A stretch of DNA of 64,000 nt from Rhodospirillaceae bacterium (GCA_018667335.1 JABIVD010000011.1:1-64000), one strand, 5' to 3'; counted from the stretch's first letter, positions 55,418 through 64,000 are shown. Numbers and translations are program-made. The notes: generated by a model from the sequence alone, not told the origin.

Positions 55418-56437
55418 ATGTCATCGAAATTTACCGTCACAACAATTCTATCGGGTGCCATCGTCACCGCAGGGCTGCTGTTCGCGGGGCCGGCGTCGGC
55501 GCAGACCGAAGTCCTGATCAACAATTACCTGCCGCCGAAACACCCGTTCCAGACGCAGATCGTTGCGCCCTGGATTGACGAGGTCATCGTCGCGACGGGT
55601 GGTTCCGTGAAGCCGACACTTTCCGCTGCCGCAGTCGGTCCGCCGCCGAAGAACTGGCAGACTGTCGTCAAGGGCGTCGCGGACGTCGTCGTGCTGGCCA
55701 ACCTGTTTCAGCCGAAACGCATTCAGCTCCCGCCGGTAGCCGAGATGCCGCTGAACTCGGGATCGTCCGAGAAAACCTCCGCGGCGCTCTGGACCACCCA
55801 TGAAAAGTTCTTCGCGGCCGCCAACGAATATGACGGCGCGGTTCTGCTCGGCTCCTTCTCGCTGACCCCGAATGTCATTCACAGCGGCGGTACGCCGATC
55901 ACCTCGATTGCGGACCTCAAGGGATACAAGCTGCGGGCATCACCGGGCATCACCACCAATGTGCTGAAGGAACTCGGCGCGGTGCCGGTTGCGTCCGGGC
56001 CGTCCAAGATCTTTGGCCTGATCTCCAAGGGCGTCGTGGACGGAGTCGCGGTGCCGGCACATGGTCTGCGGGCGTTCCGCATGCTGCCCTACATCAAGGC
56101 CACCACGACCTTCCCAGGCGGACTGTCGAACACGACCTTCTCGCTGCTCATGAACCAGGACAAGTGGGACAGCCTGAGCGCCGAACAGCAGGCGCAGGTG
56201 ATGAGCGTGTCGGGCGCCCATATTTCGTCCAAGGGCCCCGGCATGGACAAGGTCGCCGCAGGATCCCTCAAAGCATTGCGGGACCAGGGCGGCCAGGTTG
56301 TTGCGGCAGACGCAGAGATGGTCGCAGCGATCGCCAAGTTCTCGGCGCAGCTGGAAGCCGACTGGCTCGCGAAGGCAAATGCCAAGGGCGTTGACGGCCC
56401 GGCCGCACTGGCCTTCTTCCGCGCGCAACTGAAGTAG
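55418..56437 (+). CDS. TRAP transporter solute-binding protein (DctP)
   Basis: A 339-residue periplasmic binding protein. The signal peptide is MSSKFTVTTILSGAIVTAGL and ends near ASAQ at residue 29; the mature part has VLINNYLPPKHPF, DLKGYKLRASPG and SLLMNQDKWDSLS, with Arg in the conserved KLRASPG block that salt-bridges carboxylate ligands. This indicates an organic acid ligand. I prefer the ATG at 55418 because GGGAGGAG sits 6 nt before it, while an ATG at 55412 abuts this site. It leads dctP-dctQ-dctM; a hairpin follows the gene. Confidence 0.94.
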   Translation: MSSKFTVTTILSGAIVTAGLLFAGPASAQTEVLINNYLPPKHPFQTQIVAPWIDEVIVATGGSVKPTLSAAAVGPPPKNWQTVVKGVADVVVLANLFQPKRIQLPPVAEMPLNSGSSEKTSAALWTTHEKFFAAANEYDGAVLLGSFSLTPNVIHSGGTPITSIADLKGYKLRASPGITTNVLKELGAVPVASGPSKIFGLISKGVVDGVAVPAHGLRAFRMLPYIKATTTFPGGLSNTTFSLLMNQDKWDSLSAEQQAQVMSVSGAHISSKGPGMDKVAAGSLKALRDQGGQVVAADAEMVAAIAKFSAQLEADWLAKANAKGVDGPAALAFFRAQLK

Positions 56438-56478
56438 CAGCGGGTTCGCAGCATCACGCAACGCGCTGATGCACGCAC

Positions 56479-56510
56479 AGCCGCCGTCGGAGTAGCTACC
56501 GACGGCGGCT
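56479..56510 (+). other. Intercistronic hairpin between dctP and dctQ
   Basis: AGCCGCCGTCGG (56479-56490) and CCGACGGCGGCT (56499-56510) form a perfect 12-bp stem with an 8-nt loop 41 nt after the dctP stop. There is no T-run. Such elements often protect or partly terminate the message after a binding-protein gene, which would give excess binding protein over the membrane subunits. Confidence 0.7.
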
Positions 56511-56544
56511 GATCTGCTTCCCCCAACATAAAACAAAGATTTCC

Positions 56545-57111
56545 GTGAGCACGCCCGCAGACCCCCTCGACATCGACGAAAGTGCGCTAACCGAGGACTA
56601 TGCTGTCCCCGCGTCGAAGGCTGGCGGATTCGCCTGGCCGATCCGTATCCTGACAGGCATTGCAGCGATCTTCATGGCATTGATCGCGGGCGTGACATTT
56701 GTCGACGTGACGGGTCGCTATATTTTTACCGCGCCAATACCCGGTGGCGTCGAAATCATCGAATTCCTGCTCGGGCTTCTGATCTTCTCCGCCCTGCCCC
56801 TCGTGATCGTAAAGAACGCCCACATCACCGTGGAGCTGTTCGACGGGTTTATGAGCGAGGGTTTCAAGCGGATTCGCGATTTCATCGTCCTGCTCGGCAA
56901 CGCCGGCGTGCTGGCATTCATCACGTCTCGCATGTGGTTCACCGCGCTCGAGATGCAGGAATTCGACGAAATATCTCTGCACCTCGAAGTGCCGACGGCA
57001 CCGCTCCTGTTTACGCTCGCCGGCCTCAGCGCCATGAGCGTGCTGACGCAGCTCTACTTGGCCTGGATGATGATCGCTTCGCGTCGAACAGCCGCCGGAG
57101 GAAATGACTGA
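56545..57111 (+). CDS. TRAP transporter small membrane subunit (DctQ)
   Basis: A 188-residue inner-membrane protein with four hydrophobic helices (about 30-56, 68-87, 110-130, 150-175). VTFVDVTGRYIF and IIEFLLGLLIFSALPLVIVKNAHITVEL are typical DctQ blocks. The start is a GTG at 56545 and the stop TGA shares its final A with the ATG of the large subunit. Confidence 0.93.
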   Translation: MSTPADPLDIDESALTEDYAVPASKAGGFAWPIRILTGIAAIFMALIAGVTFVDVTGRYIFTAPIPGGVEIIEFLLGLLIFSALPLVIVKNAHITVELFDGFMSEGFKRIRDFIVLLGNAGVLAFITSRMWFTALEMQEFDEISLHLEVPTAPLLFTLAGLSAMSVLTQLYLAWMMIASRRTAAGGND

Positions 57112-58403
57112 TGGCGATATCACTGGCCGGATTCGGCATCTTGTTGGTGATCGCGTTCCTTGGTTTTCCGCTCGGATTCTCCATGATTATCGTCGGCTTT
57201 GCGGGGTTCGCCATTATCCGCGGCACGGTCCCGGCATTGGAGACGGTCAGCCAGCAAATTCTCGATCTCGCGCTCAACGCCAACTTCGTGACTCTGCCGC
57301 TGTTCGTCCTGATGGGGGTGTTCGTGTTTCGCGCAGCCCTGGCCGAGGACATCTATGAGGCCGCCCAATCCTGGCTTGGCGACAAGCGCGGTGGCCTGGC
57401 GATGACCACGGTCGCGGCCTGCGCCGGGTTCGCGTCGATCTCGGGTTCTTCCGTCGCGACCGCGGCGACGATGGCCAAGGTCTCGATCCCGCCCATGCGC
57501 CGCTACAACTATAACGAAGGCTTCGCGGCCGGGTCGGTCGCAGCTGGCGGGACGATGGGCATCCTGATCCCGCCCTCGGCGGCGTTGATCATCTACGGCA
57601 TCCTGACCGAGCAGAGCATCGGCGACCTCTTCATTGCCGGCCTGATCCCGGGCCTGGTCACCGTGCTGCTGTATATCGCCGTGATCTGGCTGGTCGCCAA
57701 GATCTGGCCGCACCTGGCACCGCGCGCAGAGCGCGGGAGCTGGGCCGTACGCTGGCGCACCCTGTCGAAGATCTGGGCCGTACTGGTGCTCTTCCTGGCG
57801 ATCATCGGCGGCATCTCCTTCGGCATATTCACGCCGACCGAAGGCGGCGGGATCGGCGCGATCGGCGCGTTGCTCTTCGCCATCGCCCGCCGCCGCATGA
57901 ACCTGCGGATCTTCTTCTTCGCCCTGGCCGAGGCGGCCGAGACGACCGCCATGATTTTCACCATCGCCTTCGGCGCGCTGATCCTGAACAACTTCGTGAA
58001 CGTCGCGGGCCTGCCCAACGCGATCGTGGCGTTCATTCAGTCGCTCGACATTGCGCCGCTCACGGTCATCCTGGTGATCTTGCTGATCTATATCCTGCTG
58101 GGCACGATCATCGAGGGCCTGGCGATGATCTTCCTGACGGTGCCCATCTTCGTGCCGGTTGTCGATGCCATGGGCTTCGATCTGATCTGGTTCGGCATCG
58201 TCATGGTGATGGTCGTCGAGATCAGCCTGATCACTCCGCCCATCGGACTGAACGTGTTCGTGATCAAGTCGATGCTGCCCGACGTGCCACTCAGCGCGAT
58301 CTTCAAGGGCATCGTGCCCTTCTTCGCCGCCGACATCGTCCGGCTCCTGCTCGTTGTCTTTCTGCCGGGGCTGGCACTCTGGCTGCCGCGGGTCCTGTCC
58401 TGA
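57111..58403 (+). CDS. TRAP transporter large permease subunit (DctM)
   Basis: A 430-residue sodium-coupled permease with about 12 helices. The segments TLPLFVLMGVFVF, SISGSSVATAATMAKVSIP and GGTMGILIPPSAALIIYGILTE are diagnostic of DctM. The start overlaps the dctQ stop by one base. With DctP and DctQ it imports a carboxylate or related acid. Ends 22 nt before the convergent acyl-CoA dehydrogenase gene. Confidence 0.97.
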   Translation: MAISLAGFGILLVIAFLGFPLGFSMIIVGFAGFAIIRGTVPALETVSQQILDLALNANFVTLPLFVLMGVFVFRAALAEDIYEAAQSWLGDKRGGLAMTTVAACAGFASISGSSVATAATMAKVSIPPMRRYNYNEGFAAGSVAAGGTMGILIPPSAALIIYGILTEQSIGDLFIAGLIPGLVTVLLYIAVIWLVAKIWPHLAPRAERGSWAVRWRTLSKIWAVLVLFLAIIGGISFGIFTPTEGGGIGAIGALLFAIARRRMNLRIFFFALAEAAETTAMIFTIAFGALILNNFVNVAGLPNAIVAFIQSLDIAPLTVILVILLIYILLGTIIEGLAMIFLTVPIFVPVVDAMGFDLIWFGIVMVMVVEISLITPPIGLNVFVIKSMLPDVPLSAIFKGIVPFFAADIVRLLLVVFLPGLALWLPRVLS

Positions 58404-58425
58404 CGCAATACGCGCCAGGCCAAGC

Positions 58426-59616
58426 CTAGGCCGCGCGTATCACGCGACCGGAAACCTTCAAACGCTGCACCGTGTCGCCGGCAAGGTGGCTCCAGATGAA
58501 CGCGTCGCGGGCCAGTTTGTCGGCCGCACGCTCCATCCCGCGGCCCGCTCCGTCATGGATGTCCATGTTGAGTTCGGTCACTTCCTGAACCGTGTCCGTC
58601 GCCAAATTCATGGCGAGCCCGGCGTTGTTGGAATGGACTTTCTGATCATGTTCCCAGGCCACGCGCATGACATAGGCGCGCAGCGCCTCCGTCACCATGT
58701 TCATACGGCCGATCTTAAGCTGAACCAGCTGCTGGTTCGCCAGGGGTTCGCCACGCAATTGCCGGCTCTTGATCGTCGCCAGGGCCTGTTCGCAGGCCGC
58801 ATCACAAATTCCCAGCGCGTTGGCCGCGAGTTCGAGATCGCCGAACATATCGCCTGACTGGTCACCCTCGCCCTTGCGCAGCGCGGCGTTGGTCGCGCCG
58901 ATCTGGTTCGCAACCGGCACCCGGGCGTCTTCGAAAACCATCTCGCCATTCTGATAAAATCGCCAGCCGCTCTTGTTGTAGACCTTGCCGACGCTGAAGC
59001 CCGGGGTGTCATTGGGGATCAGCAGGATGGTCGTGCCGTCGGTAAACGGCACCGAGAAATCCGTGCGCACATACAGGAAAAACAGCTTGGCGATATTGCC
59101 GTGGGCGATGAACTGTTTCTCGCCGTTCAGCACCCAATGGTCGCCATCCAGCTCTGCGCGCAATCGCACACCCGCATTGGGCGCATCGGGCGGCGGCATG
59201 CGGTTGTCGGAGCCACTGTTGGCCTCGGTCTGGCCGAAGCCAAGAACATAGGTATCGTCGGCCAGAAACGGCTTCAGGAAGCGTTCCTTCTGATCATCGG
59301 TGCAGGCCGCCGCGATCAGGTGGCTCCACTTCCAGCACTGGCTGAACGTCTTGGAGACGGCGCTGTCGGCGCGCGCCAACTCGGTCATCACCAGCGCCTG
59401 GGTGACATAGTCGATCCCGTGACCGCCCTGTTCCTTGGAAACGACCGACGTGCGGAATCCTAGCCGGGAGCCCTTCTTGATGAGGTCCCAATCGATGGTG
59501 TCTGCCGGTTCGGCAATCGCGTCACGCGCCAGCGAGACCGGCCGGATTTCCTCCTCGGCAAACTTGCGCGCCTTCATCTGCCAGGCGATCTGTTCTTCGT
59601 TCAGCGAAAAGTCCAT
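58426..59616 (-). CDS. Acyl-CoA dehydrogenase family protein (first)
   Basis: A 396-residue FAD flavoprotein of the acyl-CoA dehydrogenase fold. The start MDFSLNEEQIAWQMKARKFA and YVLGFGQTEANSGSDNRMP are typical. The catalytic Glu of the usual IYEGT motif is not seen: the matching C-terminal segment reads WSHLAGDTVQRLKV. It may use a different base, as some family members do, or have a different reaction. GAGGG precedes the ATG at 59616. The next gene upstream (11 nt) is a second family member, so the two may form a heteromer. Confidence 0.92.
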   Translation of the reverse strand: MDFSLNEEQIAWQMKARKFAEEEIRPVSLARDAIAEPADTIDWDLIKKGSRLGFRTSVVSKEQGGHGIDYVTQALVMTELARADSAVSKTFSQCWKWSHLIAAACTDDQKERFLKPFLADDTYVLGFGQTEANSGSDNRMPPPDAPNAGVRLRAELDGDHWVLNGEKQFIAHGNIAKLFFLYVRTDFSVPFTDGTTILLIPNDTPGFSVGKVYNKSGWRFYQNGEMVFEDARVPVANQIGATNAALRKGEGDQSGDMFGDLELAANALGICDAACEQALATIKSRQLRGEPLANQQLVQLKIGRMNMVTEALRAYVMRVAWEHDQKVHSNNAGLAMNLATDTVQEVTELNMDIHDGAGRGMERAADKLARDAFIWSHLAGDTVQRLKVSGRVIRAA

Positions 59617-59627
59617 ATCCCTCGCCC

Positions 59628-60848
59628 CTATCGTGGTTCGTGGCCCGCCAGCGCCTCGGCGAGGCGGAGACGGGCGTCGCTGGCACCGTGGCCGGAATGG
59701 CGGAACAGCCGCGTGTCGTGAATGTATTTCTGCATCGGCATGTCGCGCATCACACCCATGGCGCCGAAGCATTCGGCCGCATCCTTGGCCGCGCGGTAGA
59801 GCATATCGGCCGCCGCCACCTGGGAGATCAGCCCATGGGGAATGTCGGCAAGGCTTCCGTCGGCCCGGGCCTGCGGATTGTCGGCGTCCCATGCCGCGCG
59901 CCAGACCGCACCGCGGACCAGCTCCAGGCTGCCGGCGATATCGGCCAGCATGGACCCGATCGCCTGATGTTCGACGATCGGGCGCCCACCCTGGATGCGC
60001 AGTTTGGCGTAGTCGAGCGCCGCATCAAATGCCGCGCGGGCAACACCGAGATTGATCGCCTGCCCTTCCGGCGTCCCGGCCAGAACCGAACCGCGGTCGT
60101 CCAGGGATGAAACATCCCGGTTGCCGCCGGTCAGCCGGTTCGCCGCCGGCACCCGGCAGTCCTGCAGAACCACATCGCCCATGGCGCCGTGATACCAGCC
60201 GCCGTCGCGCGGCGTTTCGGTGACCGACAGGCCCGGCGCGTCATGGGGCACCAGAAGCGCCACCGTGCCGGCATCCGACGCGGCTGTGACGACGAACAAC
60301 CTGGCCACCGGGGCGTTGGCTATGCGTGTCTTGTTTCCAGTGATCACCCAATCATCACCGTCAGCCGTCGCTGTGGTAACCGGCAAACGCGCTGCCCGTG
60401 GGCGATGATAAGCTGTTCCCAGCCCGCTATCCGCATCGGGTTCCTGTGCCGCCAGCGCCAAGTGAAAGCCGCTATCCTCGACGAAATCCGTGAGATGCGC
60501 CGCGCGTTGATCCGCGCTCATCATCTGCCCGAACAGCAAGCCGCCGAGGGCCGCGGTTTCCGTCAACACAGCCGCGACATCCACGTCACCGGCCGCGAGT
60601 TCCTCCGCGACGAGGCAACGCGTCAATGTGTCCGCCCCAGCGCCGCCGTCCGCCTCATCCAGCGCCAAGCTGCGCAGACCTAACGCACTCGCCGTCTCGA
60701 TGAGATCGAGGGGGAGCGGCGGATCAAATGGCTCGAGCCGGGCCGGTTGCAGGGCGACAGGCGTGATTTCCGCGGCGACGAAGTCGCGTACGGTGTCCCG
60801 GATCGCGAGCTGTTCCTCGCTTAATTGAAGATTGTACATGGCGGCCAC
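59628..60848 (-). CDS. Acyl-CoA dehydrogenase family protein (second)
   Basis: A 406-residue member of the same fold, distant from its neighbour. Family features include LSEEQLAIRDTVRDFV at the start, GDDWVITGNKTRIANAPVARL in the middle domain and FGAMGVMRDMPMQKYIHDTRL near the end. Again the IYEGT glutamate is absent; that place reads FRHSGHG. Paired divergent dehydrogenases that form alpha2beta2 enzymes are known from steroid catabolism; this is only an analogy here. Upstream lies a 129-nt gap before the peptidase gene. Confidence 0.88.
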   Translation of the reverse strand: MAAMYNLQLSEEQLAIRDTVRDFVAAEITPVALQPARLEPFDPPLPLDLIETASALGLRSLALDEADGGAGADTLTRCLVAEELAAGDVDVAAVLTETAALGGLLFGQMMSADQRAAHLTDFVEDSGFHLALAAQEPDADSGLGTAYHRPRAARLPVTTATADGDDWVITGNKTRIANAPVARLFVVTAASDAGTVALLVPHDAPGLSVTETPRDGGWYHGAMGDVVLQDCRVPAANRLTGGNRDVSSLDDRGSVLAGTPEGQAINLGVARAAFDAALDYAKLRIQGGRPIVEHQAIGSMLADIAGSLELVRGAVWRAAWDADNPQARADGSLADIPHGLISQVAAADMLYRAAKDAAECFGAMGVMRDMPMQKYIHDTRLFRHSGHGASDARLRLAEALAGHEPR

Positions 60849-60977
60849 CGTGCTGTGGATCTTGTGTCTGGTGACGCAGCGCCAGAGTTAAGCGTCCCAG
60901 ATTTATCCAAACGGTAGTCCTTCCGGCCCGGTGCTGCAATGCCCGCACGCCCGGTGGGAACCGGTCGCCGGCTGGCC

Positions 60978-63056
60978 CTAGGCCAGACCTTCCTTCTCGA
61001 GCAGTGCATCCGCCGTGGGCAGCTTGCCGCGGAACGCCACGTAGGCGTCCTCAGGATCCAGAGAGCCACCGGACGAATAGATATGTTCATGGAGCTTGCG
61101 CGCGGTATCCGGATCGAACGGGTCACCCGCCTCGGTGAAGGCCTCGAACGCATCCGCATCGAGCACCCCGGACCACATGTAGGAATAGTATCCTGCGGAA
61201 TACCCATCGCCGGAAAACACATGGGCGAAATGGGGCGTCGCGTGTCGCATGACGATGGCGTCGGGCATGTCGAGCCCCGCCAGAATATCGGCCTGGAACG
61301 CCACCGGGTCGACCGCCGCCGCCTCATCCGGGCCGAGCGCATGGAACGCCATATCGACCAGCGCCGAGGAGGTGAACTCCACATTGGCGAAGCCCTTGTT
61401 GAACTTCTCGGCCGCGCGCAGCTTGTCCAGCAGCGCCGTGGGCATGGGCTCGCCGGTTTCGTGATGCACCGCGAAGCGCTGCAAAACGTCGGATACGGTC
61501 AGCCAGTGTTCATAGAGTTGCGACGGCAGCTCGACGAAGTCGCGGCTCACCGACGTGCCGGAAATCGAGGGATAGGTGACATCGGACAGCATGCCGTGCA
61601 GCGCATGGCCGAACTCGTGAAACAGGGTCCGTGCATCGTCCATCGTGATCAGGACCGGCGCGCCGGCCGCTGCCTTGGCGAAATTCATCACGTTGACGAC
61701 GATGGGAATTTGTTCCCCGTCGCCTGTGTCACCGGCGAGCCTGTGTTGGTCCTGAAACGACGTCATCCAGGCGCCCGAGCGCTTGGACGGGCGGGCGAAG
61801 TAGTCGGCCAGAAACACCGCGACGCGCGCGCCACTGGCATCGAGCACCTCGAAGACCCGGACGTCGGGATGATAGGCCTCGATGTCCGGATGCGGGCGAA
61901 AACTGACTCCGAACAGTCTGTGTGCGGTGTCGAACGCCGCCTCGATCATCTTCTCGAGCTGGAGATACGGCTTGATCTCGGCTTCGTTGAGGTCGAAACG
62001 CGCCGCGCGCTGCTTCTCGGAATAATGCCGCCAGTCCCAAGGCGCCACGGCGTGATTGTGGCCCTCGCCCGCGATCAGCGCCGACAGGTCATCGGCCTCC
62101 TCGGCGGCGCGCTGGCGTGCCTTGCCCCAGACGGTTTCGAGCAATTCACGGACCGCCTCGGGCGTTTTCGCCATCGTGTTGTCGAGCTTGAAATGGGCGA
62201 AGGTCGCAAATCCCAGAAGTGCGGCCTTTTCGGCGCGCAACTTGACCATCTCGGCGACGATGGGCCGGTTGTCCCGATCACCGGGGCCCTCGCCGCGCGC
62301 GACCCAGCCCCGGAAGGCCTGCTCGCGCAAATCACGGCGGGTTGAGAATGTCAGGAATGGTTCAATGATCGACCGGGACAGGGTCACGGCATGCTTGCCT
62401 GCATGTCCGCGCTCTTCGGCCGCGGCCGCCATGCTGGAAATCAGGAAATCCGGCAGCCCGGCGAGATCGACGTCGGTTTCGAGAACCAGCGCATAGTCGC
62501 GCTCGTCGGCCAGCACGTTCTGGGAAAATGCCGTCCCGAGGGACGCGAGACGCTCGTTGATTTCCGCAAGCCGCGCCTGATTCGCCGGATCGAGCTTCGC
62601 ACCGGACCGCACGAAGGATTTCCAGGTCAGCTCCAGGACGCGGGCGGCCTCAGAATCGAGACCGAGATTATCGCGATCCTGATAGAGCGCATCGATACGG
62701 ACGAACAACGCGGCGTTCATCATGACCATCGAATGATGGCGCGACAGTTCCGGCGACAGCTGGCGCTCGAGTTCCTGGAGTGTGTCGTTGGTGTTCGCGC
62801 CGGACAGGTTCCAGAAGACCCCCGACACCCGGCTGTACATCTCGCCGACGCGCTCGAGCGCAACGATGGTGTTTTCAAATGTCGGGGTCGCCGGATCATT
62901 CGTGATCGCGTCGATCTCCGCCAGATGGGCCGGCAGGGCCGCGGCAAACGCCGCCGCGAAGTCGCCATCGTCTATACGCGCAAACTCCGGAAGCCCCATC
63001 GGGCCGTCCCAGTGGATGAGCGCAGGATTGATGTCAGATGCCGGGGTCGTGGACAT
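60978..63056 (-). CDS. M3-family metallopeptidase (Dcp / oligopeptidase A type)
   Basis: A 692-residue cytoplasmic zinc peptidase of the thimet oligopeptidase family. The zinc motif HEFGH is at 480-484 (TLFHEFGHALHG), with a third ligand Glu509 in RDFVELPSQLYEHW. GVSFRPHPDIEAYHPDVRVFEV and the C-terminal GYYSYMWSGVLDADAF are typical of bacterial peptidyl-dipeptidase Dcp and OpdA. It breaks down short peptides. Length is normal. Expression unit: single gene or leading the dehydrogenase pair. Confidence 0.95.
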   Translation of the reverse strand: MSTTPASDINPALIHWDGPMGLPEFARIDDGDFAAAFAAALPAHLAEIDAITNDPATPTFENTIVALERVGEMYSRVSGVFWNLSGANTNDTLQELERQLSPELSRHHSMVMMNAALFVRIDALYQDRDNLGLDSEAARVLELTWKSFVRSGAKLDPANQARLAEINERLASLGTAFSQNVLADERDYALVLETDVDLAGLPDFLISSMAAAAEERGHAGKHAVTLSRSIIEPFLTFSTRRDLREQAFRGWVARGEGPGDRDNRPIVAEMVKLRAEKAALLGFATFAHFKLDNTMAKTPEAVRELLETVWGKARQRAAEEADDLSALIAGEGHNHAVAPWDWRHYSEKQRAARFDLNEAEIKPYLQLEKMIEAAFDTAHRLFGVSFRPHPDIEAYHPDVRVFEVLDASGARVAVFLADYFARPSKRSGAWMTSFQDQHRLAGDTGDGEQIPIVVNVMNFAKAAAGAPVLITMDDARTLFHEFGHALHGMLSDVTYPSISGTSVSRDFVELPSQLYEHWLTVSDVLQRFAVHHETGEPMPTALLDKLRAAEKFNKGFANVEFTSSALVDMAFHALGPDEAAAVDPVAFQADILAGLDMPDAIVMRHATPHFAHVFSGDGYSAGYYSYMWSGVLDADAFEAFTEAGDPFDPDTARKLHEHIYSSGGSLDPEDAYVAFRGKLPTADALLEKEGLA

Positions 63057-63169
63057 GGGTCGGTCCTCTGGAAATCAAGGCAATGCAAATGCACGCCCTT
63101 CATATGGGTGTTCCCGACCGGAAGGAAAATGATGCGAGCTTCAACGCATCGTGACTGTTGGGTGACCCG

Positions 63170-63376
63170 TTAGCGAGACCGGGCAGAACCACCGCGCCTG
63201 GCCTCGGCGAAGTTCGCGTTGTTCGTTCCGCCGCCCGGCTTGTTGATCGAACCCGACCCCGGATCGAATTTCCCCGGTGGCGTGTTCGTGTCCGGCTGAT
63301 CTGCTTGCGCCGCGCGTTTCTTGGCCTTCTGGCCCGCCTTCGCCTTTGCCCGTTCCCGGGCCCGTGCCTTGGTCAT
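63170..63376 (-). CDS. Small basic conserved-type protein, unknown function
   Basis: A 68-residue protein with a very basic N-terminal half (MTKARARERAKAKAGQKAKK) and a Gly/Asn/Pro-rich C-terminal half (GSINKPGGGTNNANFAEARR). AGGCGGA precedes the ATG. The low-complexity, cationic composition suggests RNA or DNA binding or a ribosome-associated role, but no function is known to me. I recall similar short proteins in alphaproteobacteria, which supports the frame. Confidence 0.65.
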   Translation of the reverse strand: MTKARARERAKAKAGQKAKKRAAQADQPDTNTPPGKFDPGSGSINKPGGGTNNANFAEARRGGSARSR

Positions 63377-63564
63377 CGCTGTTCCGCCTTTCGATCACCC
63401 GTGAAACTTCACGGTAGTCCCTTCCATATACGCGTGTGACCTCTCCGAAGCCAATCGGAACGCCATCGAACCGCATCAAATCAAGATGATGTTGGTACCG
63501 GCCCATTCGCCTGCCAAAGTGGCATCAACGACCAAACGCAACGTTGCACATGGGAGCATCACCG

Positions 63565-64000
63565 ATGGCGGAAACGACAAATGCCCGGTCACTGGAAGAC
63601 CGTCTGCGCGCGATCGAGGACCGGCTGGAGATCTACAACCTGATCGCGTCGCATCCCCCCAGCGCCGACACTGGCGCCGACTACTACACCCGCTCGGTCT
63701 ATACCGAGGACGGTGTGTTCGACCGGGGCGCCGGCCTCGACGGGGCGGTTGGCCACGAGGCGATCGGTGCCTTCACCCTGACCCCGGCGCATCAGGAGGC
63801 AATCGCGGGCGGTATCGCCCATCTCTCAGCGCTGCCCTATATCGAACTCGACGGCGACGAGGCCTTCGTCACATCCTATCTGCAGATCCTGCACCCGGAC
63901 CGGGAGGCCGAACCACGCGAATTGCCAAACCACGGCACCACAAACGGGTTCCGGGTCCATCGCGTCGTCGCCAACCGATGGTCGCTGGTTCGCACACCCG
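63565..64000 (+). CDS. SnoaL-like / NTF2-fold protein (5' part only)
   Basis: The window ends before a stop; 145 complete codons are visible. The protein starts MAETTNARSLEDRLRAIEDR and continues with LEIYNLIASHPPSADTGADYYT and DGVFDRGAGLDGAVGHEAIG, then AHLSALPYIELDGDEAFVTSYLQI, the pattern of SnoaL-like polyketide cyclase and steroid-isomerase-fold proteins. Such proteins often act on ketone ring substrates, which fits the catabolic locus next door. GGGAG lies 8 nt before the ATG at 63565; an in-frame ATG at 63550 lacks a good site. Confidence 0.85.
   Translation, partial: MAETTNARSLEDRLRAIEDRLEIYNLIASHPPSADTGADYYTRSVYTEDGVFDRGAGLDGAVGHEAIGAFTLTPAHQEAIAGGIAHLSALPYIELDGDEAFVTSYLQILHPDREAEPRELPNHGTTNGFRVHRVVANRWSLVRTP

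Noticed and set aside
60939-62345. A 468-codon plus-strand frame inside the M3 peptidase gene
   Set aside because: The peptidase on the other strand has HEFGH and full family length; this frame has no family features.

Overview
The window looks like a chromosomal segment of a GC-rich alphaproteobacterium, most like the order Rhodospirillales. This rests on gene content and order: sdhCDAB, zapE, mdh, sucCD, odhAB and lpd together; an xerC / DUF484 / transaldolase / priA block beside an F1-only atpHAGDC operon; and a long rplU-rpmA-obgE-proB-proA-nadD-rsfS-rlmH-envC-ctp-rppH train. No phage, insertion sequence, CRISPR array or replication origin was seen.

Layout. 1-3148: end of the succinate dehydrogenase operon, closed by a strong terminator. 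3267-7218: a block of accessory genes (PaiB-like flavoprotein, small membrane protein, EctD/PhyH-type dioxygenase, carboxymuconolactone-decarboxylase-like protein, SAF-domain oxidoreductase). 7281-17885: zapE, then TCA-cycle genes from mdh to lpd, with a large hairpin and repeated TTAACCATAC motifs between mdh and sucC. 17914-20866: a histidine kinase / single-domain response regulator pair and an FkbM methyltransferase. 20873-25607: xerC, DUF484, transaldolase and divergent priA. 25869-30789: the F1 sector of ATP synthase. 30910-31743: a di-iron ferritin-like protein. 31798-43915 (minus strand): a nearly unbroken gene train for RNA decay, envelope proteolysis, peptidoglycan hydrolase control, glycolysis, ribosome maturation, NAD and proline synthesis, a GTPase and ribosomal proteins bL27 and bL21. 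44209-44298: tRNA-Ser(CGA).

From about 44.4 kb to the end the content is accessory and mostly catabolic: a LysR regulator with a divergent small protein, DUF924, an aldo/keto reductase, a fused E1 alpha-beta 2-oxoacid dehydrogenase coupled to a crotonase that keeps the catalytic residues of 6-oxocamphor hydrolase, a minus-strand set (alpha/beta hydrolase, NmrA-like, isopropylmalate-dehydrogenase-like, Old Yellow Enzyme), a TRAP transporter, two atypical acyl-CoA dehydrogenases, an M3 peptidase and a truncated SnoaL-like gene. I infer uptake of an organic acid and breakdown of an alicyclic or beta-diketone-type compound. The substrate is unknown and no such pathway is proven here. This locus is the best candidate for an undescribed system in the window.

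The core blocks fit together metabolically. SdhCDAB, Mdh, SucCD and the OdhAB-Lpd complex cover four successive TCA steps, and they feed electrons to a respiratory chain that drives the ATP synthase encoded nearby. Lpd could also serve as E3 for the orphan E1 fusion at 48-50 kb.
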